NCBI RefSeq assembly: GCF_014333425.1
Contig: NZ_JACRYT010000001.1
Coordinates: forward strand, 310,001-374,000
Direction of reading: 5' to 3'
Length of the DNA stretch: 64,000 nt
Source: Zhenpiania hominis
GTDB lineage: Bacteria > Bacillota > Clostridia > Peptostreptococcales > Anaerovoracaceae
Positions 32,436 through 41,980 of the stretch are shown here, piece after piece (position 1 is the stretch's first letter; each line of letters opens with the position of its first letter). The notes beneath the pieces were generated by a model. The model was not told the origin of the DNA. It was given only the letters and a program-made list of their open reading frames with translations, and did no database searches. The position numbers were made by a program, and so were the translations under genes.

Positions 32436-32621
32436 ATGCTGAAAAAATGGTTAATTGTGTTTTTCGTATTTTTTCTGGGCACTGCGGGTCTGATTCAGGT
32501 CGATCAGGCATGCCGCGAGACAACGGGAGCTGGAGGGCTTCTGTGTCCTTCGATTCAGAAAACCGCCGGAGGGAATCTGACCGTTTCCTTCTTCGGGTTG
32601 ACGGGAGAGATTGACCTGTAA
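32436..32621 (+). CDS. Small membrane protein between spoIIP and lepA
   Basis: A 61-residue protein with an N-terminal hydrophobic helix (WLIVFFVFFLGTAGLI, residues 5-20) and an extracellular tail containing two cysteines, in QACRE and LLCPS. The ATG lies 5 bases after the spoIIP stop, with GAGGAGG upstream, so it is very likely co-expressed with gpr-spoIIP. I do not recognise the family. The position suggests a role in sporulation or spore envelope formation, but this is only context. Confidence 0.65.
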   Translation: MLKKWLIVFFVFFLGTAGLIQVDQACRETTGAGGLLCPSIQKTAGGNLTVSFFGLTGEIDL

Positions 32622-32695
32622 TGCGGCAGGGTCTTGAATTCCGAATGTGTTTCAAGTAAAATAGATAGGAACTTACAAAACAAAGAGAGGAACCT

Positions 32696-34507
32696 ATGAG
32701 CGAATATCAGAAATACATTCGGAATTTCAGCATTATTGCCCACATCGACCATGGAAAATCGACTTTGGCGGACCGGATCATTGAAAAGACCGGCCTGGTT
32801 TCCCAGAGGGAGATGAAGGAACAGTTCCTGGACAACATGGAGCTGGAACGGGAACGGGGCATTACCATAAAACTGCAGACAACCCGTCTTGTCTACAAGG
32901 CAAAGGACGGGAATGAATATATCCTGAATCTGATCGATACGCCGGGACATGTGGACTTTACGTATGAAGTCTCCAGAAGTCTGGCGGCCTGCGAGGGAGC
33001 GGTACTGGTAGTAGACGCTACCCAGGGCGTGGAAGCGCAGACTCTGGCAAATGTGTATCTGGCGCTGGATGAGGATCTGGAGATCGTACCGGTTTTAAAC
33101 AAGATCGATCTGCCCAGCGCCCGTCCGGACGAAGTCAAGGAAGAAATTGAAGATGTTATTGGAATTGACGCTTCCGAGGCGCCGCTAGTTTCCGCCAAAG
33201 AGGGGATCGGCATTGAGGACCTTCTGGAAGAGGTGGTACACAAAATCCCGGCTCCTTCCGGAGATGAGAGCGGGAAGCTGAAAGCGCTGATCTTCGATTC
33301 CTATTATGACAACTATAAAGGTGTTGTAATCTATACCCGTGTCTTTGATGGAAAAGTAAAGCAGGGAGATATGATCCGCCTGATGAATACAAAGAAAAAA
33401 TACGAAGTCACGGAAGTGGGAATTTACTCGCCGGGACATGTGGCCTGCAAAGAACTGCGGGCAGGAGAGGTTGGATATATCTGCGCCAGCATCAAGCAGG
33501 TAGCGGACGCGAGAGTCGGTGACACGATCACCCTGGACGGCGATCCGACCCCGGAGCCTCTGCCCGGCTATAAAAAGGTGCAGCCCATGGTTTACTGCGG
33601 GATTTATCCGGCAGAGGGCGAGAAGTACGAGAATGTAAAGGACGCTCTGGAAAAGCTCCAGGTCAATGACGCGGCCTTCCACTTTGAGCCGGAAACCTCG
33701 GCTGCTCTGGGATTCGGATTCCGCTGCGGATTCTTAGGCCTGCTTCATATGGAGATTATTGTGGAACGGCTGGAACGGGAATTTGATCTGGCGGTTATCA
33801 CCACCTCGCCCAGCGTTATTTACAAGGTGGTGCGCACAGACGGAAAGGTGGAGATGATTCAGAATCCGTCCAACCTGCCGGAACCGTCGGAGATCGATCA
33901 TATTGAAGAGCCGATTGTAAAGGCGGATATTATGATTCCTAAAGACTATGTGGGAAATATTATGGAGATCTGCCAGGAACGGCGGGGGAAAATGCTTCAT
34001 ATGGAATACATCACGGAAAACAGGGTGCAGCTTCACTATGAGATGCCTCTGAACGAAGTAATCTACGATTTCTTCGACGCGCTGAAATCCAAGACCAGAG
34101 GCTACGGCTCTCTGGACTATGAATTCCTGCGCTACGAAAAATCAAATGTCGTGAAGATGGACGTGCTGCTGAATAAGGATCTGGTGGACGCTTTCTCCAT
34201 GATCGTGCATGAATCAAAGGCTTACGCCAGAGGGCGTTTTGTCTGTGAAAAGCTAAAGGAAGTGATTCCGATGCATCAGTTTGAGGTTCCGATTCAGGCG
34301 GCTATCGGGCAGAAGGTAATCGCCAGGGAAACGGTAAGAGCTTACCGGAAAGACGTTATCGCCAAGTGTTACGGCGGCGACATTTCCAGAAAAAAGAAGC
34401 TTCTTGAAAAACAGAAAGAAGGAAAGAAGCGGATGCGCCAGTTTGGAAAGGTGGAAGTGCCGCAGGAAGCGTTTACCGCGGTTTTGAAATACGATGATAA
34501 TAAATAG
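32696..34507 (+). CDS. lepA: Elongation factor 4 (LepA)
   Basis: A 603-residue translational GTPase. G1 is [15 protein letters not shown]2 lies in RERGITIK, G3 is [13 protein letters not shown]4 is NKIDLPSA and G5 is SAKEGIGI. After the GTPase come the EF-G-like domains and the LepA-specific C-terminal domain with [20 protein letters not shown]. It acts on the ribosome during assembly or stalled translation. The start follows GAGAGGAACC. The end overlaps hemW by 14 bases. Confidence 0.97.
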   Translation: MSEYQKYIRNFSIIAHIDHGKSTLADRIIEKTGLVSQREMKEQFLDNMELERERGITIKLQTTRLVYKAKDGNEYILNLIDTPGHVDFTYEVSRSLAACEGAVLVVDATQGVEAQTLANVYLALDEDLEIVPVLNKIDLPSARPDEVKEEIEDVIGIDASEAPLVSAKEGIGIEDLLEEVVHKIPAPSGDESGKLKALIFDSYYDNYKGVVIYTRVFDGKVKQGDMIRLMNTKKKYEVTEVGIYSPGHVACKELRAGEVGYICASIKQVADARVGDTITLDGDPTPEPLPGYKKVQPMVYCGIYPAEGEKYENVKDALEKLQVNDAAFHFEPETSAALGFGFRCGFLGLLHMEIIVERLEREFDLAVITTSPSVIYKVVRTDGKVEMIQNPSNLPEPSEIDHIEEPIVKADIMIPKDYVGNIMEICQERRGKMLHMEYITENRVQLHYEMPLNEVIYDFFDALKSKTRGYGSLDYEFLRYEKSNVVKMDVLLNKDLVDAFSMIVHESKAYARGRFVCEKLKEVIPMHQFEVPIQAAIGQKVIARETVRAYRKDVIAKCYGGDISRKKKLLEKQKEGKKRMRQFGKVEVPQEAFTAVLKYDDNK

Positions 34508-35660
34508 GAAAAAGGGAGCGGCAGGACTTTATCTGCATATTCCATTTTGCCTGCGAAAATGCGTTTACTGCGACTTCCTTTCCTTCGGGGGCCGGAGGCA
34601 GGGAGAAATGCGGCAGTACGCGGAGGCTCTCAGTGAGGAACTGCGGCTGCGAAGCGCCCCGCGGCGGGAAGTGGATACCATTTTTATCGGAGGAGGGACT
34701 CCCTCTCTTTTGGAACCCGATTCTTTACAAGGAATATTGAAAGCGGCGAAAGCCGCTTTCTGCGTAGAGGAATCGGCGGAAATCAGTCTGGAGGCGAATC
34801 CGGGAACGCTGGACGGAAAAAAGCTGAAGGCGTATCGGCGTATGGGGATTAACCGGCTGAGTATCGGCGCCCAGTCCATGGATGATGGACTGCTGCGGTT
34901 CCTGGGACGAGCCCATGACAGGAAGACGTTTCTGGACAGTTTCCATGAGGCGAGGACAGCCGGCTTTGAAAATCTCAATGTGGATCTGATGTTCGGCATA
35001 CCCGGGCAGACAATGGAGGTCTGGAAAGACACTCTCGCCCAGGTGATGGAGCTCGCGCCGGAACATATTTCCTTTTACGGTTTGCAGCTGGAAGAGGGTA
35101 CGCCTCTCTGCCGCCAGTACAAACGGGAGGAAATCGATCTTCCTCCGAGGGAGCTGGAGAGAGCCATGTATCATGAAGGAATCCGGATGTTGAAACAGGC
35201 CGGATATGCGCATTATGAGATTTCAAACTGCGCGAAGCCGGGATATGAATGCCGCCATAATCAGAAGTACTGGAATTTTGAGGAGTATCTGGCGGCCGGA
35301 CTTTCCGCTCATTCCTTTCAGTATGAAACCGGGCGCAGGCGCAATGTATCCGACCTGGATGCGTATTTTCAGGCGATCCGTGAAGGCCGGCTGCCGGAGG
35401 ACGCGGCGGCGTGTGAAGAAGAAACGCTTCGGGATTACATGGGGGAATACGCCTTTACGGCTCTGCGGAAGGCGGAAGGCCTGGATACCGCGGATTTTGA
35501 ACGCGCTTTCGGTGTGGCGTTTACTGAGGTATACGGCGCTCTCGCGCCGCTGCTTGCCCGGTATGAAAAGGAAGGGCTTTTAAAACAGCAAGACGGACGG
35601 CTGATGCTGACGGAAAAAGGGATTGATTGCTCGAATTCCATTATGGCCGAGTTCGTTTAG
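34494..35660 (+). CDS. hemW: HemW-type radical SAM heme chaperone
   Basis: A 388-residue radical SAM protein. It shows [16 protein letters not shown] with the CX3CX2C cluster ligands, [29 protein letters not shown] and the HemW-specific [21 protein letters not shown]. HemW (formerly called HemN-like) inserts or transfers heme and lacks coproporphyrinogen oxidase activity. The gene overlaps lepA by 14 bases, as often found in Clostridia. In those genomes hrcA usually follows; here glpK does. Confidence 0.93.
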   Translation: MIINRKKGAAGLYLHIPFCLRKCVYCDFLSFGGRRQGEMRQYAEALSEELRLRSAPRREVDTIFIGGGTPSLLEPDSLQGILKAAKAAFCVEESAEISLEANPGTLDGKKLKAYRRMGINRLSIGAQSMDDGLLRFLGRAHDRKTFLDSFHEARTAGFENLNVDLMFGIPGQTMEVWKDTLAQVMELAPEHISFYGLQLEEGTPLCRQYKREEIDLPPRELERAMYHEGIRMLKQAGYAHYEISNCAKPGYECRHNQKYWNFEEYLAAGLSAHSFQYETGRRRNVSDLDAYFQAIREGRLPEDAAACEEETLRDYMGEYAFTALRKAEGLDTADFERAFGVAFTEVYGALAPLLARYEKEGLLKQQDGRLMLTEKGIDCSNSIMAEFV

Positions 35661-35684
35661 AAATCCAGTGAGGAGGATACGCTT

Positions 35685-37181
35685 ATGAATACCTATATTA
35701 TGGCTCTGGATCAGGGAACAACCAGCTGCCGGTGTATTTTATACGATCGGCAGGGGCGGCCGGTGAGTACGGCGCAGAAAGAATTCCGGCAGATTTATCC
35801 CCATGCGGGATGGGTGGAGCATGACGCGATGGAAATCTGGTCCACGCAGATGGGAGTGGCACAGGAAGCGCTTTTGAAAATCAACGGTACCTGGAAAAAT
35901 GTACAGGCCATTGGGATTACGAATCAGAGAGAAACGACGGTTGTCTGGGACAAAAAAACCGGAGAGCCGATCTGTAACGCCATTGTCTGGCAGTGCAGGA
36001 GAACGGCTGAGTACTGCGATGAACTGAAGCGGCGCGGGCTGGAGGCGGCTTTCCGGGAGAAAACGGGACTTCTGATTGACGCTTATTTTTCAGCGACAAA
36101 GCTCAGATGGATCCTGGAAAATGTGGAAGGCGCCAGAAAGCGGGCTGAGGCAGGCGAGCTTTTGTTCGGAACGATTGAGACGTGGCTGATCTGGAAGATG
36201 ACAGGAGGAAGGGTTCATGTGACGGATTATTCCAATGCTTCTAGGACAATGCTGTTTAACATCCGAACCCTTGCCTGGGATGAAGATATCCTCAGGGAGC
36301 TGGAAATACCGGCCTGCATGCTGCCTGAGCCGCGGCCGTCAAGTGAGATTTACGGGCGGACGGATCCGAATATTTTCGGAGGTCCGATTCCGATCTGCGG
36401 GGCCGCGGGAGATCAGCAGTCGGCGCTTTTCGGACAGACCTGCTTTGAGGCGGGGGAGGTAAAAAATACATATGGAACCGGAGGTTTTCTTCTGATGAAT
36501 ACCGGGGAACATCCGGTTTTTTCAGAAAACGGCCTTCTGACAACCATTGCCTGGGGAATTGACGGGACTGTGAACTACGCTCTGGAGGGATCGATTTTTG
36601 TTTCGGGAGCCGCGGTTCAGTGGCTGCGGGACGAGCTGGAACTGCTTTCCGATTCCGATCAGTCGGAACAGATGGCGGAACGTGTCGCGGACAGTAATGG
36701 CGTTTACGTAGTCCCGGCTTTCGTAGGACTGGGCGCGCCTTACTGGGACCCTTACGCGCGAGGCGCGGTTCTGGGACTTACGCGGGGCGCCAATAAAAAT
36801 CATCTTGTGCGGGCCACACTGGAATCCATGGCGTATCAGACCTGGGAGCTGCTCCAGGTAATGGCTAGGGACACCGGGCAGCAAATTGTTGCGCTGAAGG
36901 TGGACGGCGGAGCCAGCGCCAATAATTTTTTAATGCAGTTTCAGTCCGATATTCTGGACAGGCCTGTATTGCGGCCGAAATGTATTGAAACCACATCGCT
37001 GGGCGCCGCGTATCTGGCGGGGCTCGCTTCCGGTTACTGGAAAGGCAGAGCGGATATTCTGGAAAACTGGCAGATGGATAGGACTTTTAAATCGAATATG
37101 ACCAGTGAAAAAAGAGAGCAGTGTTTGAAAGGCTGGAAAAAGGCAGTAAAATGTGTTCTTGGCTGGGCAAAACGGGAGTGA
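35685..37181 (+). CDS. glpK: Glycerol kinase
   Basis: A 498-residue FGGY-family kinase that makes sn-glycerol 3-phosphate from glycerol and ATP. It shows [15 protein letters not shown] at the N-terminus, [28 protein letters not shown], and the ATP region [11 protein letters not shown] with [16 protein letters not shown]. Length is typical. AGGAGG lies 9 bases before the ATG. No glpF, glpD or glpP is adjacent, so it probably serves as a lone kinase after the hemW gene; uptake must be encoded elsewhere. Confidence 0.95.
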   Translation: MNTYIMALDQGTTSCRCILYDRQGRPVSTAQKEFRQIYPHAGWVEHDAMEIWSTQMGVAQEALLKINGTWKNVQAIGITNQRETTVVWDKKTGEPICNAIVWQCRRTAEYCDELKRRGLEAAFREKTGLLIDAYFSATKLRWILENVEGARKRAEAGELLFGTIETWLIWKMTGGRVHVTDYSNASRTMLFNIRTLAWDEDILRELEIPACMLPEPRPSSEIYGRTDPNIFGGPIPICGAAGDQQSALFGQTCFEAGEVKNTYGTGGFLLMNTGEHPVFSENGLLTTIAWGIDGTVNYALEGSIFVSGAAVQWLRDELELLSDSDQSEQMAERVADSNGVYVVPAFVGLGAPYWDPYARGAVLGLTRGANKNHLVRATLESMAYQTWELLQVMARDTGQQIVALKVDGGASANNFLMQFQSDILDRPVLRPKCIETTSLGAAYLAGLASGYWKGRADILENWQMDRTFKSNMTSEKREQCLKGWKKAVKCVLGWAKRE

Positions 37182-37186
37182 TAAAT

Positions 37187-38248
37187 ATGACAACAAAAGA
37201 ACCAAGTATACATGAGTCAGGGAAAAAAGAACGGAATTATTTTTTTGATACCTTTCGGGGGATTTTAATCTGGATGATCCCGATTTCCCATTTCACAATG
37301 GTGGGAGGGAATTTTCATCAGGCGTCTTTTGGAGGCGTCGTCTATGTGACCATTAATGTTTTCGCCATGCAGGCTTTTGTATTCCTGTCCGGCTATTTTT
37401 CTAAAAAGCCTGCCAGAGCCAGAGAAACGGCCTTTAAAACCTTTTTGTTTCCATATTTGCTGCTGGTTCCTTTTTTCTATGGTGTCCGATATTTTCTAAA
37501 TGGAGCGGCGAATTTGAACTGGATTGTTCCGCCATTGGCGTTGTGGTATCTGGTCGCGCTTTTTGTGTATCGATTTTTCCTTGTTGATCTGATTAAAATC
37601 CGTAGGATCCTGCCTTTGAGTATTGTGCTGTATCTTGCGGCGGGTCAGATTCCGTGGCTGGATACGGAACTGGCATTGGGAAGAATGGTATCTTACTTTC
37701 CATTTTTTATGATTGGATATTTCTGTACAAAAGAGCACATTGCTAAAATTCAGCGTTTAAAAGCGTGGCACTGCGTGTTTTTGGGCGTTGTGTTGGTGGC
37801 GGTTAATGTGGCTCTGGCCTATTCCCGCATTGTTCCGGTAGGATTTTATTTGCTGCGCTCACCGGCGGCTTCGTTAGGGATAAGCTGGTATATGGATATT
37901 CTGATGCGGATTGTGGACTTCATTCTTCCGTGTGGATGGATTATTCTATTGATGAACATTCTGCCCAGGAGTAAGAACTATCTGAGCTATGTAGGCAGGA
38001 ATACCATGGCAGTCTATATTCTTCACTTGATTGTGCGGCAGGTTGTGAAAAAATACAGCTTTCCGGATCCGAATATGTTCGTCTACTATGCTTGTATATT
38101 TGGGCTGGCGTCCGTATGTGTGGTGGTATTCTCAAGTCCTCCGGTATCTAAGGCCTATAATTGGTTTTTTGATTTCTTGTATGAGAAAGGGTACGGTAGT
38201 CTGAAACGATTTGTAAAATGGGCGCTGGGCATTGGAACCACCGGCTAG
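37187..38248 (+). CDS. Membrane acyltransferase family 3 protein
   Basis: A 353-residue protein with about 10 hydrophobic segments. The N-terminus NYFFDTFRGILIWMIPISHF fits the acyltransferase 3 / fucose 4-O-acetylase signature, in which an early R and a following H are conserved. Such proteins O-acetylate surface polysaccharides or related glycans; the target is not known. The ATG at 37187 follows GGGAGTG that ends glpK, so the two may be co-transcribed. A terminator follows. Confidence 0.83.
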   Translation: MTTKEPSIHESGKKERNYFFDTFRGILIWMIPISHFTMVGGNFHQASFGGVVYVTINVFAMQAFVFLSGYFSKKPARARETAFKTFLFPYLLLVPFFYGVRYFLNGAANLNWIVPPLALWYLVALFVYRFFLVDLIKIRRILPLSIVLYLAAGQIPWLDTELALGRMVSYFPFFMIGYFCTKEHIAKIQRLKAWHCVFLGVVLVAVNVALAYSRIVPVGFYLLRSPAASLGISWYMDILMRIVDFILPCGWIILLMNILPRSKNYLSYVGRNTMAVYILHLIVRQVVKKYSFPDPNMFVYYACIFGLASVCVVVFSSPPVSKAYNWFFDFLYEKGYGSLKRFVKWALGIGTTG

Positions 38249-38274
38249 AACCGCAGTATATAGGAAAATCTGGA

Positions 38275-38307
38275 AGAGACTTATCAATTTGATAGGTCTC
38301 TTTTTTT
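38275..38307 (+). terminator. Terminator of the glpK-acyltransferase region
   Basis: AGAGACTTATCA (38275-38286) pairs with TGATAGGTCTCT (38290-38301), one G-T pair, then TTTTTT. Confidence 0.9.
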
Positions 38308-38342
38308 GAGAAATTTGTCGAAATTTGTCAAACAAAAAGGGG

Positions 38343-38370
38343 TTGTAAAAATTTACCAAAATGGTATACT
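38343..38370 (+). promoter_or_regulatory. Promoter of the SipW/TasA-type operon
   Basis: TTGTAA (38343-38348), 16-bp spacer, TATACT (38365-38370), 61 bp before the first gene. Confidence 0.5.
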
Positions 38371-38431
38371 GGACATGAAAAAAGTTAAAAAAAGTAATTA
38401 ATGGTAAAAAAAACAAGAAAGGGAGATTATT

Positions 38432-39076
38432 ATGAAAAAGGCAACCGTTTTTTTAGCAGTATTCGTGATGCTGTTTGCAATTGGAGGCGTCTCGGCTTAT
38501 TTTACGGCGACGGATGAGGCGGAAAACCGCTGGACAGTGGGCGATGTTACGATTGAACTTCTGGAAGAAGAATATGACAAAGTGCCGGAAGAGGAGCGAC
38601 ACAATATTACGCCGGACAAAGTTTTTACAAAAGATCCAATTGTGAGGAATGTCGGAACCAATGACGCCTTTGTATTTCTGGAAGTTTCCGTCCCCAAAGC
38701 AAATGTAAGAACCGCGTCTGCAGACGGCACCGCTCAGCCCGCAGCAGTTCAGGAACTATTTTCCTACGGAATCAGCGAAGGATGGACGAAAGTAACAGAA
38801 GAAACCAGTGCTTCAGATAAGAATACATACGTTTACGCGTACGCTGATTCGGAAACAGCATGCAGCCCTCTGAAAGCGGGAGGTTCTACGCCGCCGTTAT
38901 TTAAAAACCAGAAAGTGACTTTTATTAATATTCTGGAAGGTCAGGGGCTGGAAGGGAAAACATTGGAAATTCCGGTTCATTCTTATGGAATTCAAACGAC
39001 TGATTTGGGTGAATCCGATGCGATATCCCCTTCCGAAGTATGGGATATACTGAAACGCCAGGTGGATTCAAAATAA
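38432..39076 (+). CDS. TasA/camelysin-family SipW-dependent matrix protein (first)
   Basis: A 214-residue exported protein. The signal segment is VFLAVFVMLFAIGGVSA, followed directly by YFTATDEAENRWTVGDVTIEL, the typical mature start of TasA/CalY (peptidase M73-like) proteins, and later PIVRNVGTNDAFVFLEVSVP. Members form extracellular fibres in Bacillus. Protease activity is doubtful for the family. First gene of a five-gene operon that ends with a SipW-type peptidase, which is expected to process it. Spacing to the next gene is 24 bases. Confidence 0.85.
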   Translation: MKKATVFLAVFVMLFAIGGVSAYFTATDEAENRWTVGDVTIELLEEEYDKVPEEERHNITPDKVFTKDPIVRNVGTNDAFVFLEVSVPKANVRTASADGTAQPAAVQELFSYGISEGWTKVTEETSASDKNTYVYAYADSETACSPLKAGGSTPPLFKNQKVTFINILEGQGLEGKTLEIPVHSYGIQTTDLGESDAISPSEVWDILKRQVDSK

Positions 39077-39100
39077 TGGCGGAGAGATGGAGGCATAGAA

Positions 39101-39601
39101 ATGCTGAGAGAAGGAAAACAAATATTTGTTGCAATTGCCGCCTGTATTTTATGTCTGCTGCTGACAGCCACAGGAAGTTTCGCCTTTTATGTGACAAATA
39201 CCGCCAGAAACAATACCATATCAGTCGGAGAAAATGTGACGGAAATCGAAGAGGTGTTCCAGCCGCCGGAATTTATGGAGAAAGGAAAAGACTATACAAA
39301 AAAAGTGACCGTAAGGAACCGGGGAAGTGTTCCATGCTATGTGAGAGTCTTTGCGGAAGCAGTCGATCCCGGTATGTCAGATGCTTTGGAAATCGACTGG
39401 AACCGGACGGAGTGGACGGACAAACAGAAAGACGGATATTATTACTATAAAGAACCCTTACCTGTCGGGGCCGTGACAGCGCCACTATTCACTACATTGC
39501 ACGCGGCAGCGGAGCTGGAGAATTTCAGAATGATCGTATACAGTGAATCCATACAGGCAGAAGGAGCCTCGGCACCACAGGAAGCGTTTGGGGAACAATA
39601 A
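39101..39601 (+). CDS. TasA-like SipW-dependent exported protein (second)
   Basis: A 166-residue protein. The signal is IFVAIAACILCLLLTATGSFA with the mature start FYVTNTARNNTISVGEN. The body contains KKVTVRNRGSVPCYVRVFAEA, the core strand pattern of TasA-type domains, with a conserved Y-V-R. It is shorter than the first paralogue and ends in a Pro/Glu/Ala tail. It could be the assembly partner (as TapA is for TasA) or a minor fibre subunit; the choice is not decidable from sequence alone. Confidence 0.8.
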   Translation: MLREGKQIFVAIAACILCLLLTATGSFAFYVTNTARNNTISVGENVTEIEEVFQPPEFMEKGKDYTKKVTVRNRGSVPCYVRVFAEAVDPGMSDALEIDWNRTEWTDKQKDGYYYYKEPLPVGAVTAPLFTTLHAAAELENFRMIVYSESIQAEGASAPQEAFGEQ

Positions 39602-39615
39602 GGGGGAGGAAACCT

Positions 39616-41964
39616 ATGGAAAGTGGAAAAAAACGAAGCTGTTTTCACAGCTTTTGGATTGTGGCAGTATGTCTTATCGTTTGGTTGTCTTTCGAACCTG
39701 CGTCAGTTCACGGCGCTTCTTGGTCGAAGTTAATGCCAGTCGGATATGTTCCAAGTACCGGAAGCGCAATTCCACTGAAAAACAGTAATGTGGTTGTGAA
39801 AAGTAAAGCGTCGAATATTAAGCAGATCGCTTATAATGGCTCAACGGTATGGTGTGCGAAAATTGCCAATGCTTCAAAAACACAGTCTTACAGCAACTTT
39901 TTGACGGTAACCTTCCCGAAAACGGCGAAAATACGTGGCCGAGAGATTGATATTACCATTGCGTTTACGGCAATGACCATTGGAAAAGGGCAGGGGAAAA
40001 ACACCTTGCTCAACAAAGACGGTTATGCCGCTTTTGCTCGCTGTAACAGCAGCGGACGTTTTTTTCTAGGGGGAATTGGCGACAGTACCAGCCGTCCGTA
40101 TAAAGCGAAAAAACAAATTACGACCAGCATTACAGCTGCTTGGTCGGACGGAGGGGGGATCGTGAATCTGCCATTTTATCAGGGGGTATCCGATGTGGAT
40201 GCGGGCATGAGCGCGGATTACTATAAAGAGGCTTGGGAAGGCAGCAGTGGATTTTCCAGTACTTTTTATATCTGGGCAGATTGCAGGAATACCATCAGTG
40301 GGAATAAAATGACCGCTTCTTATGGAGACGTAGACGGGAATGATTCTTGGTATAAGGCAGGCCTGATCGCGCCGACAAACGGGGGTCAGTTTACCGTGAA
40401 ATGGACGGAAGGAAACTGCGAAACCGGTTTTTTACTATATAATCAGTATAAAGATATGCCGGCGCCAACGAAAACAGTCGACCGTACATCAGCCGTAAAA
40501 GGAGATATCATCACTTGGGAAGTGAGCCAGAAAACAGGTATCTTTTATCGGAACACATTCAGTCCTTACACGAATTTCAGTTTTGCGGATTATATTCCAA
40601 GAGGGGTTGAATATCAGTCCGCGCGCGTTTTTCGCGGAGCAGCGGATATTACATCCCAGGGGATCCTGTCTTATAATCCAGATACAAGATACGCAACGTT
40701 TACTCTAAACAGCGGTCAGTTGGGGAGCGCTGCATTTTATCAGGGGCAGGCGATTACAATGAAGATTACGGCCCGGGCTGAGCTTCCGGAGGCCGCGGTC
40801 AGAACCGTTCAGAATCAGGCAGCTGTTACAGTTTCCGGGTACGCGCAGGATACAAATCCAGTAACAACGGTAATTCAGAGACCGGATTTGGAAATTTCCA
40901 AAGCAGCCGCGGGCAGTGAGTATAAAGGGGGAGATACCATTCCATATACCGTTACAGTAAAGCAGACAACCGCGAATTTGTCCGGGGAAAATATTGTTGT
41001 AACAGATGCGCTTCCGGAAGGACTGACCTTAAAGGGAAAGCCGGTTCTTTCAGGCGCAGAGGGGAATGTCACGGTGAAGGGAGATACCTGGAAGGCAGTA
41101 TTTCCCTCCCTGGCGTATGGACAAACTGCGGTTATTAGTTTTTCAGCAGAGGCAGGGAATGTAACTTTAGAAAAAAGTGTGATAAATACAGTTTACGCCT
41201 CTATGGAAGATGCACCGAAAAAAGAGGCAGCCTCAACGATCCGATTGCTGCCCGAACCGCTTGTCGTTGAGGTGGAAAAAGTTTGGGAGGATGAAGATGA
41301 TTTTTACGGACTCCGCCCGAAGAGTGTAAATGTAGAGTTGCTAAGGGACGGAAAGCCGATTCAAGAGCTGAGACTAAAAGATAGTAATGGTTGGAAGGGG
41401 ACTTTTGAAAATCTGCCGCAATATCGAACGGAAAATGAAAGATACAACTATCAGGTGAGGGAAGCAGATGTTCCTACCGGATACAAAGCGGATGTAAAGC
41501 ACATAGAAAACCGGAACGGAGAATTTGAACGGGCTTTTCGGATAACAAATTCTCTCGTTTATTATGAACTGACGATTCACAAACAGATCGCGAAGGCAGA
41601 TTATTATGAGTACCACGGAAATGAGGTGTTTCTGTACCAGATAACATCTGAAAATAACCCGAACTGGCGCTGGTATGAGGAGATTTCTTTTACAGAAAAA
41701 GCTCAGAAACAAGAAGGGGCCGTCTTAACCGCGTCAAAGACAATGAAACTCCCATACGGAGTTTATGAGGCGACAGAGCTGGAAACATTGCGGTATCAGG
41801 GGGGAATTGTAAGCGTATCCGCAAACACCAGAAAAACCGGACTGCTGCAGGCGGAAGTGAAGCTGGGAGCAGATGGCGGATCCGAATCGATCACTTACAA
41901 GAATAAAAAAGTTCTCTGGGATCGCTACAGTCATAATGATCTGGTCATTAATGAACTGAGGTAA
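39616..41964 (+). CDS. Large adhesin-like protein with DUF11 and Cna-B/SpaA-type domains
   Basis: A 782-residue secreted protein. A signal segment (SFWIVAVCLIVWLSFEPAS) is followed by an N-terminal domain of about 270 residues rich in beta strands. The middle contains repeated isopeptide/DUF11-type domains (RPDLEISKAAAGSEYKGG, IVVTDALPEGLTLKG), then a Cna-B domain (VEVEKVWEDEDDFYGLRPKS ... GWKGTFENLPQY). A C-terminal domain begins YYELTIHKQIAKADYYEYHG. Lysine and asparagine residues suited to isopeptide bonds are present in these contexts. There is no LPXTG or membrane tail at the C-terminus. It lies between TasA-like genes, suggesting it is a fibre-tip or matrix-associated adhesin. Confidence 0.8.
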   Translation: MESGKKRSCFHSFWIVAVCLIVWLSFEPASVHGASWSKLMPVGYVPSTGSAIPLKNSNVVVKSKASNIKQIAYNGSTVWCAKIANASKTQSYSNFLTVTFPKTAKIRGREIDITIAFTAMTIGKGQGKNTLLNKDGYAAFARCNSSGRFFLGGIGDSTSRPYKAKKQITTSITAAWSDGGGIVNLPFYQGVSDVDAGMSADYYKEAWEGSSGFSSTFYIWADCRNTISGNKMTASYGDVDGNDSWYKAGLIAPTNGGQFTVKWTEGNCETGFLLYNQYKDMPAPTKTVDRTSAVKGDIITWEVSQKTGIFYRNTFSPYTNFSFADYIPRGVEYQSARVFRGAADITSQGILSYNPDTRYATFTLNSGQLGSAAFYQGQAITMKITARAELPEAAVRTVQNQAAVTVSGYAQDTNPVTTVIQRPDLEISKAAAGSEYKGGDTIPYTVTVKQTTANLSGENIVVTDALPEGLTLKGKPVLSGAEGNVTVKGDTWKAVFPSLAYGQTAVISFSAEAGNVTLEKSVINTVYASMEDAPKKEAASTIRLLPEPLVVEVEKVWEDEDDFYGLRPKSVNVELLRDGKPIQELRLKDSNGWKGTFENLPQYRTENERYNYQVREADVPTGYKADVKHIENRNGEFERAFRITNSLVYYELTIHKQIAKADYYEYHGNEVFLYQITSENNPNWRWYEEISFTEKAQKQEGAVLTASKTMKLPYGVYEATELETLRYQGGIVSVSANTRKTGLLQAEVKLGADGGSESITYKNKKVLWDRYSHNDLVINELR

Positions 41965-41980
41965 GGAGGCGGAAGCATAC

